Assembly (NCBI GenBank): GCA_028877205.1
Contig: JAPPHY010000002.1
Span: 77,994-123,340, forward strand
DNA length: 45,347 bases
From: Chloroflexota bacterium
GTDB lineage: Bacteria > Chloroflexota > Dehalococcoidia > Lucifugimonadales > UBA2985
Direction: 5' to 3'
Shown here: positions 35,331 to 45,258 of the stretch, piece after piece
Layout: every line of letters begins with the position of its first letter
Position numbering within the stretch: the first letter of the stretch is position 1
Notes under the pieces: generated by a model
What the model saw: only the letters and a program-made list of their open reading frames with translations
The model's database searches: none
Told to the model about the DNA's origin: nothing
Position numbers and translations under genes: made by a program

Positions 35331-36107
35331 ATGGTGAACCATTTCGACTCGTGGGCTGAGATCTACGACTGGGTGTTCGCCTGGAAACGGGAAGACGTCC
35401 GGTTCTACGTGGAGCAGGCCCGGCGGTCGGGCGGCCCGGTCCTGGAGCTCGGCAGCGGCACCGGCAGGATAGCCATTCCCATCGCGCAGGCCGGCGTCGA
35501 GGTCGTGGGACTGGAGAGCTCCACGGCGATGCTGGGAGAGGCACGGCGAAAGACGGGCAGCGGGACGTCCCACGGCCACCCCGAATGGATCGAGGGGGAC
35601 ATGAGGGACTTCTCGCTGGGCAGGCGTTTTGCCCTCGTCATCATTCCTTTCCGCGGCTTCCTGTCTTTGCTTACCGTCGAGGAGCAGCTGGACTGCCTGC
35701 GCTGCATCCGCGATCACCTGGCGCCGGGCGGCAGGCTCATCTTCGATGTGTTCGTGCCGGACCTGAACATGCTTGTGGACGACGACTCCACTCCCTTCTA
35801 CGTCGAGGACGTGCCGCACCCCGACTCGGACAGGCGGCTGGTCGTCTGGCACCACAACCGCTTCGACAACCACAATCAGATCAACAACGCGCGCACCATC
35901 CTGGAAGAGGTGGACTCGACGGGTGAAGTCGTGCGCCGCCTGTACCGCGAGTTCCAGATCCGGTACATGCACAGGTTCGAGGCGCAGCACCTGCTGGAGC
36001 TGGCCGTCTTCCGGGTTGAGGAGCTGTACGGGGACTTCGAGCTCGGCCCGTTCGACGAGGATAGCACGGACATGGTGTGGGTGGCCTCGCCAGCAGAATC
36101 AGACTGA
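35331..36107 (+). CDS. SAM-dependent methyltransferase
   Basis: A class I methyltransferase, 258 residues. Motif I is VLELGSGTGRIAIPIAQAG (about 37-55), the acidic residue ending strand 2 follows in VGLESS, and the WIEGDMRDFSLG segment gives motif II/III. A C-terminal half with several strands (RLYREFQIRYMHRFEAQHLLEL) resembles small-molecule methyltransferases. The substrate cannot be told. No ribosome site is apparent before the ATG at 35331. Confidence 0.88.
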   Translation: MVNHFDSWAEIYDWVFAWKREDVRFYVEQARRSGGPVLELGSGTGRIAIPIAQAGVEVVGLESSTAMLGEARRKTGSGTSHGHPEWIEGDMRDFSLGRRFALVIIPFRGFLSLLTVEEQLDCLRCIRDHLAPGGRLIFDVFVPDLNMLVDDDSTPFYVEDVPHPDSDRRLVVWHHNRFDNHNQINNARTILEEVDSTGEVVRRLYREFQIRYMHRFEAQHLLELAVFRVEELYGDFELGPFDEDSTDMVWVASPAESD

Positions 36108-36137
36108 CTGACGGGCTAGGTGAGACCCGCGGTGGTC

Positions 36138-36146
36138 TGCTAGAAT
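36138..36146 (+). promoter_or_regulatory. Extended -10 promoter before uvrB
   Basis: TGC-TAGAAT (36138-36146) gives an extended -10 without a good -35, 41 bases ahead of the uvrB ATG. I see no LexA-like palindrome nearby, so SOS control is not evident. Confidence 0.5.
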
Positions 36147-36186
36147 AAGGGGTAGGCCGATTCTCGACTTCGCAGAGTGAGGCAGC

Positions 36187-38229
36187 ATGCCGGATTTCAA
36201 GATCGTATCGTCCTACAATCCCACGGGAGACCAGCCCAGGGCCGTTGACCTGCTGGCGGATGGCGTAAGCAAGGGATACCGCCACCAGACGCTCCTTGGC
36301 GTGACCGGCAGCGGCAAGACGTTCACCATGGCCAACGTGGTAGAGCGCGTGCAGCGCCCCACGCTGGTCATCGCCCACAACAAGACGCTGGCGGCGCAGC
36401 TGGCAACGGAATTCAAGGAGTACTTCCCAAACAACGCCGTGGAGTACTTCGTGTCCTACTACGACTACTACCAGCCGGAGGCCTACGTGCCCCAGACGGA
36501 CACGTACGTGGAGAAGGACGCGGACATAAACGATGAGATCGACAAGCTGCGCCACTCCGCCACGCGCGCGCTGCTCACCCGGCGGGACGTGCTCATCGTA
36601 GCCTCGGTTTCGTGCATATACGGCCTGGGCGCGCCGGAGGAGTACCAGAGCTTCGTCGTATTCTTGAACAAGGGCGAGAAGAGCAACCGCACCTGGCTGA
36701 TACGCCGCCTGGTCGACCAGCAGTACGAGCGCAACGACTCAGACCTGTCACGGGGCAAGTTTCGGGTTCGGGGCGATACCCTGGACATACTGCCGGCATA
36801 CGAGGAGGTCGCCGTGCAGGTGCAGTTCTGGGGCGACCAGGTTGACCGCATCATGGAGATCGATCCGCTGACCGGCGAGGTCTTCGGGGAGCGGGACTCG
36901 ATCGCCATTTACCCTGCCAAGCACTTCGTCACGTCGCGAGAGAAGCTGGAGCTCGCGATTCGCGACATAGAGGAGGAGCTTCAGGAACGCGTGGCCTGGT
37001 TCCGGGATCGGGACCGGCTCCTGGAGGCGCAGCGCCTGGAGAACCGCACGCGCTACGACCTGGAAATGCTGCGTGAGGCGGGCTACTGCTCCGGCGTGGA
37101 GAACTACTCCGCGCCGCTGGGCAGGCGGCCCAAGGGCAGCACGCCGTGGTGCCTCCTGGACTACTTCCCGGACGACTTCCTGCTGTTCGTGGATGAGAGC
37201 CACATGACAATCCCCCAACTGCACGGGATGTATCACGGCGACATCTCGCGGAAGCAGACGCTGGTGGACTACGGCTTCCGCCTGCCCTCGGCGCTGGACA
37301 ATCGGCCGCTGAACTTCGGGGAGATCGAGGACCACCTCAACCAGGTGATCTACGTCTCGGCGACGCCCAGCGCCTTCGAGTACAACCACAGTCAGCAGGT
37401 GGTGGAGCAGGTGATTCGACCGACCGGACTGCTCGACCCGACCATCGAGGTCAAGCCCACCACGGGTCAAATCGATGACTTGCTGCATCAAATACGGGTG
37501 AGGGTAGACCGCGGCGAGCGCTGCCTGGTCACCACGCTCACCAAGCGCATGGCGGAGGAGCTGGCCGACTACCTGCAGGAAATGAACGTCAAGACGCACT
37601 ATTTGCACTCGGAGATCGACACGCTGGAGCGCAGCGAGATACTGCGCGACCTGCGCCTCGGTGTGTACGACGTGGTGGTGGGCATCAACCTGCTGAGAGA
37701 GGGACTGGACCTGCCGGAGGTGAGCCTCGTTGCCATCCTGGACGCAGACAAGGAGGGCTACTTGCGCTCCGGGTCGTCGCTCATCCAGACCATTGGACGG
37801 GCGGCCCGCCACTCGGATGGACACGTCATCATGTACGCCGACGGCGTCACCGACTCGATGCGCAAGGCAATCGACGAGACGTATCGAAGGCGGGAGCTGC
37901 AGGAAGAGTACAACCGAGAGCACGACATCACGCCCCAGGGCATTCGCAAGGCCGTGCGCGACATCACGGATCGCGTGAAGGCCGTGGCCGAGCGGCGCCC
38001 CACGTACCAGGTGCGCCAGGACATGCCCAGGGAGGACCTGCTGAGGGTCATCAAGGACCTGGAGTCGCAGATGAAGCTGGCCGCTCGGGCGCTGGAGTTC
38101 GAGAAAGCGGCCCTGATCCGCGACGAAGTGATGGAGCTCCGCAAGGTGATGGCCTCGGGCAAAGACCAGGACTCCGAGCAGCGGCCAGCGTCGCGTTCGC
38201 CGGCGCGGGCCGGCTCCCGGAGACGCTAG
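36187..38229 (+). CDS. uvrB: UvrABC excinuclease subunit B
   Basis: The damage-verifying helicase of nucleotide excision repair, 680 residues. Walker A GVTGSGKT is at 38-45. The beta-hairpin that clamps DNA is in [20 protein letters not shown] (about 96-115). DESHMT is motif II, and the DNA-handling SATP and QTIGRAARH motifs are intact. The C-terminal UVR motif ([19 protein letters not shown]) binds UvrC, followed by a basic tail ([12 protein letters not shown]). uvrA and uvrC are elsewhere. Confidence 0.97.
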   Translation: MPDFKIVSSYNPTGDQPRAVDLLADGVSKGYRHQTLLGVTGSGKTFTMANVVERVQRPTLVIAHNKTLAAQLATEFKEYFPNNAVEYFVSYYDYYQPEAYVPQTDTYVEKDADINDEIDKLRHSATRALLTRRDVLIVASVSCIYGLGAPEEYQSFVVFLNKGEKSNRTWLIRRLVDQQYERNDSDLSRGKFRVRGDTLDILPAYEEVAVQVQFWGDQVDRIMEIDPLTGEVFGERDSIAIYPAKHFVTSREKLELAIRDIEEELQERVAWFRDRDRLLEAQRLENRTRYDLEMLREAGYCSGVENYSAPLGRRPKGSTPWCLLDYFPDDFLLFVDESHMTIPQLHGMYHGDISRKQTLVDYGFRLPSALDNRPLNFGEIEDHLNQVIYVSATPSAFEYNHSQQVVEQVIRPTGLLDPTIEVKPTTGQIDDLLHQIRVRVDRGERCLVTTLTKRMAEELADYLQEMNVKTHYLHSEIDTLERSEILRDLRLGVYDVVVGINLLREGLDLPEVSLVAILDADKEGYLRSGSSLIQTIGRAARHSDGHVIMYADGVTDSMRKAIDETYRRRELQEEYNREHDITPQGIRKAVRDITDRVKAVAERRPTYQVRQDMPREDLLRVIKDLESQMKLAARALEFEKAALIRDEVMELRKVMASGKDQDSEQRPASRSPARAGSRRR

Positions 38230-38292
38230 CGCGAGCCGCGATTCCTCAATCGCCGGCCTCCGCCCGAGCAATCCGGCGTCTCGACTCAGGCG

Positions 38293-38321
38293 TTGGACTT
38301 GACAAGAAAAAGTAGTACAAT
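38293..38321 (+). promoter_or_regulatory. Candidate promoter for the DUF58-transglutaminase cluster
   Basis: TACAAT (38316-38321) is a good -10. At 17 bases upstream is TTGGAC (38293-38298), a weak -35; a full TTGACA (38299-38304) is only 11 bases from the -10. It precedes the first gene by about 80 bases. Confidence 0.4.
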
Positions 38322-38403
38322 CCACGAATCGATTTCGGCCTTGGCCAAGGGCTGACGGAGTCCGATCTTCTCGAGTCTTGGAGAGAGGGATACCCGACAG
38401 GAC

Positions 38404-39294
38404 ATGGAGATAGACCGAACCTCGTATCTGCAGACCAACGGTCTGATAAGGCTGGCCGCCGCCGTGGTGGGAGTCTCGCTGGTTGCGGCAACGGGCGTGC
38501 TGGTCGTCGAGGCTCGCGCCCTTCCCAAGCCCCTGATGCAGATTCCGGCGGTGTTCCTGACGCTTGGCATGGGAGCACTGGCTATCTATGCCAGTTCCTT
38601 TGCCGTGATGGGGCGCCGCACGATTGCACTGGTGTTCTGGGGGACATGCATCGCGGTGCTCGTGACCTTGCCCATGCTGCAGGTGCTCCCCATTGAGTAC
38701 GACACTTCAACCCTTCTGGACATTCAGGAGCTGGCTCCTCCACTCTGGCAGTACGCAGTTGCCATCCCGTTGCTCCTGTTCCTGTTCCTGGAAACGGCCA
38801 TACCCGGCATCAGGCCCAACCATACCTCCAACCTGTTCCTGCTGGTCGGCTTGACGTCGGCGGTAGCGTTCCTCTTCTTCACCACCGCCCTGATAGGTGA
38901 CGTGGTGAACTTCTCGATTCTCATCTTCATTCCGGATCGCCTCTTCTACACAGTGGCCGCCCCGATTGGCATAAGCGGAGTCATTGTACTGGCCGTGGTG
39001 CTGGCCCGCAAGGGACTCCCGTCCGTTGGAATCGCAGCCCTGCTTGCCATCGGATTGGGTCTTGAGTGGATGTCCACCTGGTCCTACACCGGCCCACACT
39101 TCCTGGACGAGGTCGAACGAATTCCCTTTGCCCGCTTCCCGCTGCTTCCTGTGCTGGCGGGCACGATTCCGGGCGCACTGGCCGCGGCCGCGGCCGTGAT
39201 GGCCGGCTGGGAGGTGTACGGCCGGCGCAGCGCGGAGGCGGAGGATGAGCCGGAGATCGAGCAAAATGGCGCCGTTGCTCTGGAGCAGGCATGA
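38404..39294 (+). CDS. Multi-span membrane protein of unknown function
   Basis: 296 residues with about eight hydrophobic segments, for example LIRLAAAVVGVSLVAATGVLV, IPAVFLTLGMGALAIYAS, YAVAIPLLLFLFLETAIPG and LFLLVGLTSAVAFLFFTTALI, and an acidic C-terminal tail. No conserved family recognised. Its stop overlaps the DUF58 start (ATGA), so it is translated with that gene. It may be a membrane partner of the DUF58-transglutaminase-MoxR group. Confidence 0.75.
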   Translation: MEIDRTSYLQTNGLIRLAAAVVGVSLVAATGVLVVEARALPKPLMQIPAVFLTLGMGALAIYASSFAVMGRRTIALVFWGTCIAVLVTLPMLQVLPIEYDTSTLLDIQELAPPLWQYAVAIPLLLFLFLETAIPGIRPNHTSNLFLLVGLTSAVAFLFFTTALIGDVVNFSILIFIPDRLFYTVAAPIGISGVIVLAVVLARKGLPSVGIAALLAIGLGLEWMSTWSYTGPHFLDEVERIPFARFPLLPVLAGTIPGALAAAAAVMAGWEVYGRRSAEAEDEPEIEQNGAVALEQA

Positions 39295-40532
39295 AGCGCG
39301 TATACGCCGTTTCGCTGTTGATGGTGGTGACGCTGCTGATGGCGCTAGGCTCCGGTGTGCCCGTGTACTACCGCGTCTTCTTTCTCACCACTCTCGTGCT
39401 GGTATTTGGACTGGCGTGGGCTTTGCTGAGCGTCTGGCGCTTGGGAGTTGGGGTGGACCGGTCTTTCGGTAAGCTGCGCGTAGGCGAGAGGATGGAGAGC
39501 CAGATTGCGGTGCGGAGCGGGAGCCCGCTGCCGAAGTTCGGCCTGGAGGTGAGGGAGCTCTCGGAGATGCCGGGCCACAATACCGCGGCCGTGATCAACC
39601 TGCCGCCCTTCGGAGAGGCGTATGTGAAGCTCAGCGTGCCTCTCGTGAAGCGAGGCGTATACAGGATCGGACTGCCGGTGCTGGTCGGAGGCGATCCGTT
39701 CGGCATCTTCACACTGCGCCGCAAACGGCCCGGGACTGAGCCGCTTGCCGTGATGCCGTACGTGGTGGACATTCCGCCGTTCTCGGTGGCGCAGGGGGAC
39801 ACAAGCGGAGAAGGATCGCTGCTCAGGAGCGCTCCGGAGGCCACCGCATCGGCTTCGACTGTCAGGGAGTACCGGCATGAGGACAGCACGCGGTACATCC
39901 ACTGGCCCGCCACCGCACGCAAGGGCAAGCTGATGCTCAAGCAGTTCGACGGTGGTATGGAGGACGTGCTCTGGATCCTGCTGGACCTGCAGGCCGGAAC
40001 CACGGTCGGCGACGAGTTGGAGAACTCCGAGGAGTTCGCAGTAACGGCGGCTGCCTCGATTGCCAAGAGCTACTCAGAGGTAGGATGGGCGGTTGGACTG
40101 CTGGCTCAGGGAGACCGTCAGTACCTGCTGCCGCCGCAGGAGGGCGCTCCGGCCTACGAGCGCATCAGCATGGCTCTTACGGAGGCGCGCGCAAACGGCG
40201 CATATCCCATCAGCGAGGTGCTGAGCTACTGGCAGACCCACGTTCCGTCACCTGCCGTGTCGCTGGTGGTGGTTTCCGCATCCATGGAGCCGGGCTGGGG
40301 TGTTGCGCTGGAGTCCGTGGTGCGGCAGGGCGTCACGGCCTCGGCTGTAGTCGTAGACGCCTCGTCGTTCGGCGGAAGGGATGACCCAGCGCTGCTGCTG
40401 AGCCGCCTGCAACGACGTGGAGTCCCAACCTACCTGCTGAGGAAGGGCGAAGATATATCGTATGCGCTTCAGCATCGCTGGCACCCCGGCAGCCCGCAAC
40501 GTGTAGAAGAGCCCGTGGGAGCAACAGCATGA
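39291..40532 (+). CDS. DUF58-domain protein
   Basis: 413 residues. Two N-terminal membrane spans (about 5-45) are followed by a beta-rich region (KLRVGERMESQIAVRSGSPL) and the DUF58 core: STVREYRHEDSTRYIHWPATARKGKLMLKQF, then a vWA-like fold (LWILLDLQAGTTVGDEL). DUF58 proteins are usually encoded with MoxR ATPases and transglutaminase-like proteins, and the group is thought to act as a membrane chaperone or assembly system. It overlaps the genes on both sides by 4 bases. Confidence 0.92.
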   Translation: MKRVYAVSLLMVVTLLMALGSGVPVYYRVFFLTTLVLVFGLAWALLSVWRLGVGVDRSFGKLRVGERMESQIAVRSGSPLPKFGLEVRELSEMPGHNTAAVINLPPFGEAYVKLSVPLVKRGVYRIGLPVLVGGDPFGIFTLRRKRPGTEPLAVMPYVVDIPPFSVAQGDTSGEGSLLRSAPEATASASTVREYRHEDSTRYIHWPATARKGKLMLKQFDGGMEDVLWILLDLQAGTTVGDELENSEEFAVTAAASIAKSYSEVGWAVGLLAQGDRQYLLPPQEGAPAYERISMALTEARANGAYPISEVLSYWQTHVPSPAVSLVVVSASMEPGWGVALESVVRQGVTASAVVVDASSFGGRDDPALLLSRLQRRGVPTYLLRKGEDISYALQHRWHPGSPQRVEEPVGATA

Positions 40533-43105
40533 GCGCCGTGCAACAAGCCGGAGCCGCCTACGTCACGCCCCAGTACCGCGTGAGGGGCCTCACGGGCGTC
40601 CTCAACGTCACCTTCTGGCTGCAGGTGGCGCTGCTCGCATCGGCGGCCTGGTCCCTGCAGGCGGCCGGCTGGGTGGAGTCGCCGCCGCTGGTGGTCATCG
40701 CGTTCCTGGGGGCGCTGGCGGCGTTCCTGATGGCGGACCTGAAGGGGCGCGCCGCGGTCTACCACGCCTCCGCCTCCCTTGTAGGCCTGGTAATCGCATA
40801 CCTGGGCGGCGTCTTCCTCACCGAGGCCGATCAGTGGTACCTGAGATTCGGCGAGCTCAACAGCAGGCTGTGGGAGTGGTGCGTCGCCGTGTTCAGCCAG
40901 GACGCTGCGACGGACAGCTTGCCGCTCTCAATCACGATGATCGCGCTGGTCTGGATGGTCGCGTACTTCACCTCCTGGATGCTCTTCAAGCGGAGGAACG
41001 TGTGGGCTGTTCTCCTACCGGTGGGCACCGGGGTTGTGATCAACATGACCTACTTGCCGGACCGGTTCCACGTGCATCTCTTCGTAAACATGTTCTTTGC
41101 CCTGCTCATGCTCGTGCACGTAAACAGCCTGAACACAGGCGCGCTGCTGAGGACGCGTGGCACTCCGCATCCGGCATCGCTTCACCGGCTGGTCATGGCT
41201 CTCGGCCTGCTTCTCAGCGTCGCCGTTCTTGGGATAGCGGCGTTCTTCCCGCTCTCGAAGGAACCGACCGCGCCGCTGGAAGCAGTGTTCGATCCGATTG
41301 ACAGGCTGGTGCGCAATCTGCAGGACGAGGTCTACCGGGTCTTCGCAGCCATTCCCGGCCACGAGCCGGCCTCCGTGCGGTTCTTTGGGACAGTGCTTCC
41401 GCTGCAACGGGCAGTACCCATCACGGAAGACGAGATCATGTTCTCCAGCGCACGCTATCCGCTCTACTGGCCTGCCATAGCCTACGATGGGTATACGGGC
41501 AAGGCGTGGAAGGTGGAAAATACGGCTCCCAAGCGGGCGGTATCCGTTGCGCAGGAGCTTGCAGACGAGGAGGAGGAGGGCTTGGCGGGCACGATTTACA
41601 GGGTGGACCTGCACGTGGAATCGCCGTACCTCATGCTGCCGGGCAACGTGTTGGACATCAAGCCGAATGCAAACGAGTTCATGCCCGCGTTCCAGCCGCA
41701 CCGGCTGGACCTTGCGGACCTGGAGCAGAACCGGGACCTGCCCCAGGACATGCGGGATCTGGCTGCTTCACTGAAGGCGTCGGCGGCGGGCTCCGGCAAT
41801 CCGAGCGTAAGGGCGCTTCCCTCCAGCATGGTGGTGACCAGCGTCACGAAGGAGTCGCCTTCGGGCGACCGGAGGAGCGTGGACGTAGAGTCGGGCGAGC
41901 TCATCGTCTACTATGAGGATCTGAGGAGAGTTTTCGGTGAACCGGGTTCCACGGTGGAACTGGAGGTTGTGCGCGTGCCGCAGGAGGACTCTGTGGCCTA
42001 CGTTGAGCCGGTGCAGAGAATGGAGGAGGGGAGCCAGTACACGGTCACCAGCGAATTCGTCTATGCCAGCGAGGAAACCCTGCGTTCCGCAGACGTGGTG
42101 TACCCCGCCGGCATAATCGAGCGGTTTCTCGGTCTGCCTTCCTCGCTGCCCGGCAGGGTATCGGCGTTGGCGTCGGATCTCACTGCCAATGCGGAGAACA
42201 CCTACGACAAGGCAGTTGCCATTGAGACCTACCTTCGGGAAGAGATGGAGTACACGACCCTGCAGCAGGAAATTCCTCACGACGCCGACGTGGTCGACTA
42301 TTTCCTGTTCGAATCCAGGAAGGGGTTCAGCGACTTTTTCGCCTCCTCCATGGCCGTGATGCTGAGGACGCAGGGAATCCCTTCTCGCATGGTGCTGGGC
42401 TTTGGCCCCGGCGAGCCTGATGCTGAGCAGGAGGGCTTCATGGTCCGGGACAAGGACAGCCACTCCTGGCCGGAGGTCTACTTTGGAGAGCTCGGATGGG
42501 TGCCCTTCGAGCCCACTCCCATCTACCCCACCCGTACGCGAGGCCTCCTGGAGAGCCCGTTTGGCATAGGCGCACTCGGAGGCGGGGATCTTGGCGGCGA
42601 ACTACAGGAGCTGCTGGGCGACGCGCAGATGGACCCCGAGGCGCTGGAAACGCTGGAGCTGGACCCGGGAGGTCCGCTGTCCGGCGGCGAGGGCGCCAAG
42701 CCTCTCCCGGTGCGTTACTTCGGCACACCGTTGGGACTGGGCGGCGCGCTGTTCCTCGCGTTCCTGGTCGTTGGAGCAGTGGTACTCCGCGTTGTCTGGA
42801 TGATGCAGTACGGGCGATTGCCAACCGGCCAGACCGCCTACGAGCGAATGTACCGCCTGTCGGCGTTTCTCGGCTTCCGTGCAAGACTATCGCAGACCCC
42901 GACCGAGTTCACCAGCGGGCTCAGCGCGCTGGTGCCGGAAGTGCGTGACGAGGTGGAGATGGTATCGCGCAGCTTCGTGAGGGAGAGGTACGGCGGAGTC
43001 CGGCCCACGGCCCTGGAGCAGATGAGGCTGCTTTGGGCATGGCGCCGGATCAAGAAGGCGTTCTCGGCACTGCAGGCGCAGGCGGGGGAGGCCGCGCCCG
43101 GCTAG
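40529..43105 (+). CDS. TgpA-type transglutaminase-like membrane protein with Cys-to-Ser active site
   Basis: 858 residues. About six N-terminal membrane spans are followed by an outside transglutaminase-like domain and a final span (LGGALFLAFLVVGAVVLRVVW) with a DUF4129-like C-terminal tail. The usual catalytic segment GxCxxFAxxMxxxLR here reads KGFSDFFASSMAVMLR, so the cysteine is replaced by serine (S601, codon AGC). The histidine (H645, in DSHSWPEV) and the acidic residue (E661, in FEPTP) remain. This may be an inactive, structural version. It is coupled to DUF58 by an ATGA overlap. Confidence 0.9.
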   Translation: MSAVQQAGAAYVTPQYRVRGLTGVLNVTFWLQVALLASAAWSLQAAGWVESPPLVVIAFLGALAAFLMADLKGRAAVYHASASLVGLVIAYLGGVFLTEADQWYLRFGELNSRLWEWCVAVFSQDAATDSLPLSITMIALVWMVAYFTSWMLFKRRNVWAVLLPVGTGVVINMTYLPDRFHVHLFVNMFFALLMLVHVNSLNTGALLRTRGTPHPASLHRLVMALGLLLSVAVLGIAAFFPLSKEPTAPLEAVFDPIDRLVRNLQDEVYRVFAAIPGHEPASVRFFGTVLPLQRAVPITEDEIMFSSARYPLYWPAIAYDGYTGKAWKVENTAPKRAVSVAQELADEEEEGLAGTIYRVDLHVESPYLMLPGNVLDIKPNANEFMPAFQPHRLDLADLEQNRDLPQDMRDLAASLKASAAGSGNPSVRALPSSMVVTSVTKESPSGDRRSVDVESGELIVYYEDLRRVFGEPGSTVELEVVRVPQEDSVAYVEPVQRMEEGSQYTVTSEFVYASEETLRSADVVYPAGIIERFLGLPSSLPGRVSALASDLTANAENTYDKAVAIETYLREEMEYTTLQQEIPHDADVVDYFLFESRKGFSDFFASSMAVMLRTQGIPSRMVLGFGPGEPDAEQEGFMVRDKDSHSWPEVYFGELGWVPFEPTPIYPTRTRGLLESPFGIGALGGGDLGGELQELLGDAQMDPEALETLELDPGGPLSGGEGAKPLPVRYFGTPLGLGGALFLAFLVVGAVVLRVVWMMQYGRLPTGQTAYERMYRLSAFLGFRARLSQTPTEFTSGLSALVPEVRDEVEMVSRSFVRERYGGVRPTALEQMRLLWAWRRIKKAFSALQAQAGEAAPG

Positions 43106-43157
43106 CGGGGGACACACCGTATCAGGCTTGGGGTGACACAACCTGCAAACTTCATGG

Positions 43158-43163
43158 TAAACT
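43158..43163 (+). promoter_or_regulatory. Possible -10 for moxR
   Basis: TGG-TAAACT gives an extended -10 (TAAACT at 43158-43163), about 38 bases before the moxR start. No good -35 is present. Confidence 0.3.
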
Positions 43164-43200
43164 TGTGGGAATCCAAATGACACCGGGTTGAGAGGAACGC

Positions 43201-44154
43201 TTGGATCAACTAGTCGAGGCTTCACAAACAGCGCTGAAACTGCTGGAGAATATCAAGGGTGTAATCGTAGGCAAGGAGCAGGCCATCGAGATGAGCCTGG
43301 TAGCCCTGATTTCGCAGGGCCATCTGCTCATCGAGGACGTTCCCGGCCTTGGGAAGACCACGCTGGCAAAGGCCATCGCGACCTCCTCCGGCTGCAGCTT
43401 CAAGCGCATACAGTTCGTGCCTGACCTGCTGCCCAGCGACATAACAGGCGTCAACATCTACAACCAGAAGACGAGCGAGTTCGAGTTCCGACACGGGCCG
43501 CTGATGACGCAGGTGGTGCTGGCCGACGAGATCAATCGCGCGCCCTCCAAGACACAGGCCGCGCTGCTAGAGTCAATGGAGGAGCACCGCGTCACCGTGG
43601 ACGGCGTGACTTATAGCATGGACCGGCCGTTCTTCATCATCGCCACGCTCAACCCGGTGGAGTACCACGGCATATTCCCGCTGCCTGAGGCGGAGCTGGA
43701 CAGGTTCACGATACGCGTGACCCTGGGCTACGCCAGCTTCCAGCAGGAGGTGGAGATCATAGGCAGGCAGGAGCTGGAGGACCCCATCGACAACCTGGAG
43801 TCGGTGACCACCCCTGAGGACCTGATACAGGTCCAGGAGGAAACCAAGGCTATCTACGTAGATCCACTGGTGCGCCAGTACATCGTCTCATTGACCCAGG
43901 CGTCGAGGCAGCACCAGGACGTGGTGTTGGGCGCATCGCACAGAGGGTCGCTGGCCCTGTTCAGGACCGCACAGGCGCTGTCGCTCATCCGCGGCCGCGA
44001 CTTCGTAACACCGGATGACGTGAAGGAGCTGGCGGTCCCGGTTCTGGCGCACCGCCTCATCCTGACGCCTGAGGCCAGGGCCAGGGGCATCGACGGCGCC
44101 AAGGCCGTCACCTCGATTGTCGACAACCTGACCGTGCCGGGCGCGCACGTATGA
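43201..44154 (+). CDS. MoxR-family AAA+ ATPase
   Basis: 317 residues. Walker A is DVPGLGKTTLAK (about 46-57), Walker B is VVLADEINR (D109-E110), and sensor I is in ATLNPVEYHGIFPLPEAELDRF. The C-terminal helical lid (about 225-315) is typical (GASHRGSLALFRTAQALSLIRGRDFVTPDDV). MoxR ATPases remodel partner proteins and work with the DUF58/vWA proteins encoded beside them. The start is TTG at 43201 with GAGAGG upstream. It is separated from the transglutaminase gene by 95 bases. Confidence 0.93.
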   Translation: MDQLVEASQTALKLLENIKGVIVGKEQAIEMSLVALISQGHLLIEDVPGLGKTTLAKAIATSSGCSFKRIQFVPDLLPSDITGVNIYNQKTSEFEFRHGPLMTQVVLADEINRAPSKTQAALLESMEEHRVTVDGVTYSMDRPFFIIATLNPVEYHGIFPLPEAELDRFTIRVTLGYASFQQEVEIIGRQELEDPIDNLESVTTPEDLIQVQEETKAIYVDPLVRQYIVSLTQASRQHQDVVLGASHRGSLALFRTAQALSLIRGRDFVTPDDVKELAVPVLAHRLILTPEARARGIDGAKAVTSIVDNLTVPGAHV

Positions 44155-44250
44155 GGCGTTTGCGTCGTGTTCAGCGAACCAATCGCTCGAAATGCCGCAA
44201 TGCGCCAAGAAATGTAAGGAAATAGTGGCTTAAACTCGCTGACTCCGTGA

Positions 44251-44256
44251 TATAAT
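44251..44256 (+). promoter_or_regulatory. -10 box for the permease operon
   Basis: A perfect TATAAT (44251-44256) about 48 bases before the GTG at 44305; the -35 (CTTAAA near 44229) is weak. The message likely continues beyond the window. Confidence 0.5.
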
Positions 44257-44304
44257 CGCTCGACACGCACAAAGCGAAACCTTCAACAGACACTGGGGGT
44301 AGAA

Positions 44305-45258
44305 GTGCTACAGTACACTCTTCGTAGACTCTGGCTGGGATCATTGACAGCCGTGCTTGTGTCCATCATGGTCTTTGTGATCATGCGCATAGCGCCGGGC
44401 GACGTGGTGGACGTGATTCTGGGAGGGGAGGACGCCTTCTACTCGGAGGAGACCGCAGACCTTCTCAGGGAGCAGCTGGGGCTCAACGCACCGTTGCCGG
44501 TGCAGTATTTCACGTGGATGAGGGACTTCGTAACGCTCCAGTGGGGCGTGTCCCTGGTGGACAGCAAGCCCATCTGGGGTCAGATAAGGCAGAAGATGCC
44601 CCTGACCCTTGAGCTCTCAATCCTGACGCTCGTCATCTCGGTTGTTCTGGGGATACCATCCGGGATTTTCATGGCCCTGAAACAGGACACTGCCACGGAC
44701 TACATCATCCGCATAGGGTCTCTGCTGGGGCTGTCCATCCCGAACTTCTGGATAGCAACGATGATCATCCTGGGTGGTGTGCTCTACTTCGACTGGAGCC
44801 CGCGCCTGGAGTACGTCTCCATCTGGGTGAACCCGGTAGATAACCTGTGGATGTTCTTCTGGCCGGCATTCGCGCTTGGCACGTCGTCCATGGCCACCAA
44901 GGCCAGAATGATGCGCTCCACGATGCTGGAAGTGCTTCGCCAGGACTACATCAGGACGGCACACGCCAAGGGCCTGCGGTACTACATCGTGGTGTACCGA
45001 CACGCGATGAAGAACGCCATGCTGCCTGTCGTCACCATCATCGGCATACAGATCGCCGGCATCCTGGGCGGCTCCGTGATTCTGGAGACCATCTTCCTGC
45101 TGCCCGGCATGGGTCAGTACCTGGTCTACAGCCTGAGCCGGTGGGACTACCCGGTGGTGCAGACGCTGGTGCTGTTCTTCGCAGCCTGGATAATCGTCAC
45201 CAACCTCATCGTGGACCTCACCTACGGCTGGCTCGACCCTCGCATCCGGTTCGACTAG
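44305..45258 (+). CDS. DppB-like ABC transporter permease
   Basis: Inner-membrane permease of the peptide/nickel (DppBC/OppBC) family, 317 residues, six main spans. The start is GTG with a G-rich site (CTGGGGGT) upstream. MLQYTLRRLWLGSLTAVLVSIMVF is the first span, and the EAA cytoplasmic loop is QDYIRTAHAKGLR (about 213-225). The end GWLDPRIRFD is typical of DppB. The DppC, ATPase and binding-protein genes should lie beyond the window edge. Confidence 0.95.
   Translation: MLQYTLRRLWLGSLTAVLVSIMVFVIMRIAPGDVVDVILGGEDAFYSEETADLLREQLGLNAPLPVQYFTWMRDFVTLQWGVSLVDSKPIWGQIRQKMPLTLELSILTLVISVVLGIPSGIFMALKQDTATDYIIRIGSLLGLSIPNFWIATMIILGGVLYFDWSPRLEYVSIWVNPVDNLWMFFWPAFALGTSSMATKARMMRSTMLEVLRQDYIRTAHAKGLRYYIVVYRHAMKNAMLPVVTIIGIQIAGILGGSVILETIFLLPGMGQYLVYSLSRWDYPVVQTLVLFFAAWIIVTNLIVDLTYGWLDPRIRFD

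Noticed and set aside
36108-36186. LexA/SOS box before uvrB
   Set aside because: No palindromic operator of the known kinds was found; only an extended -10.
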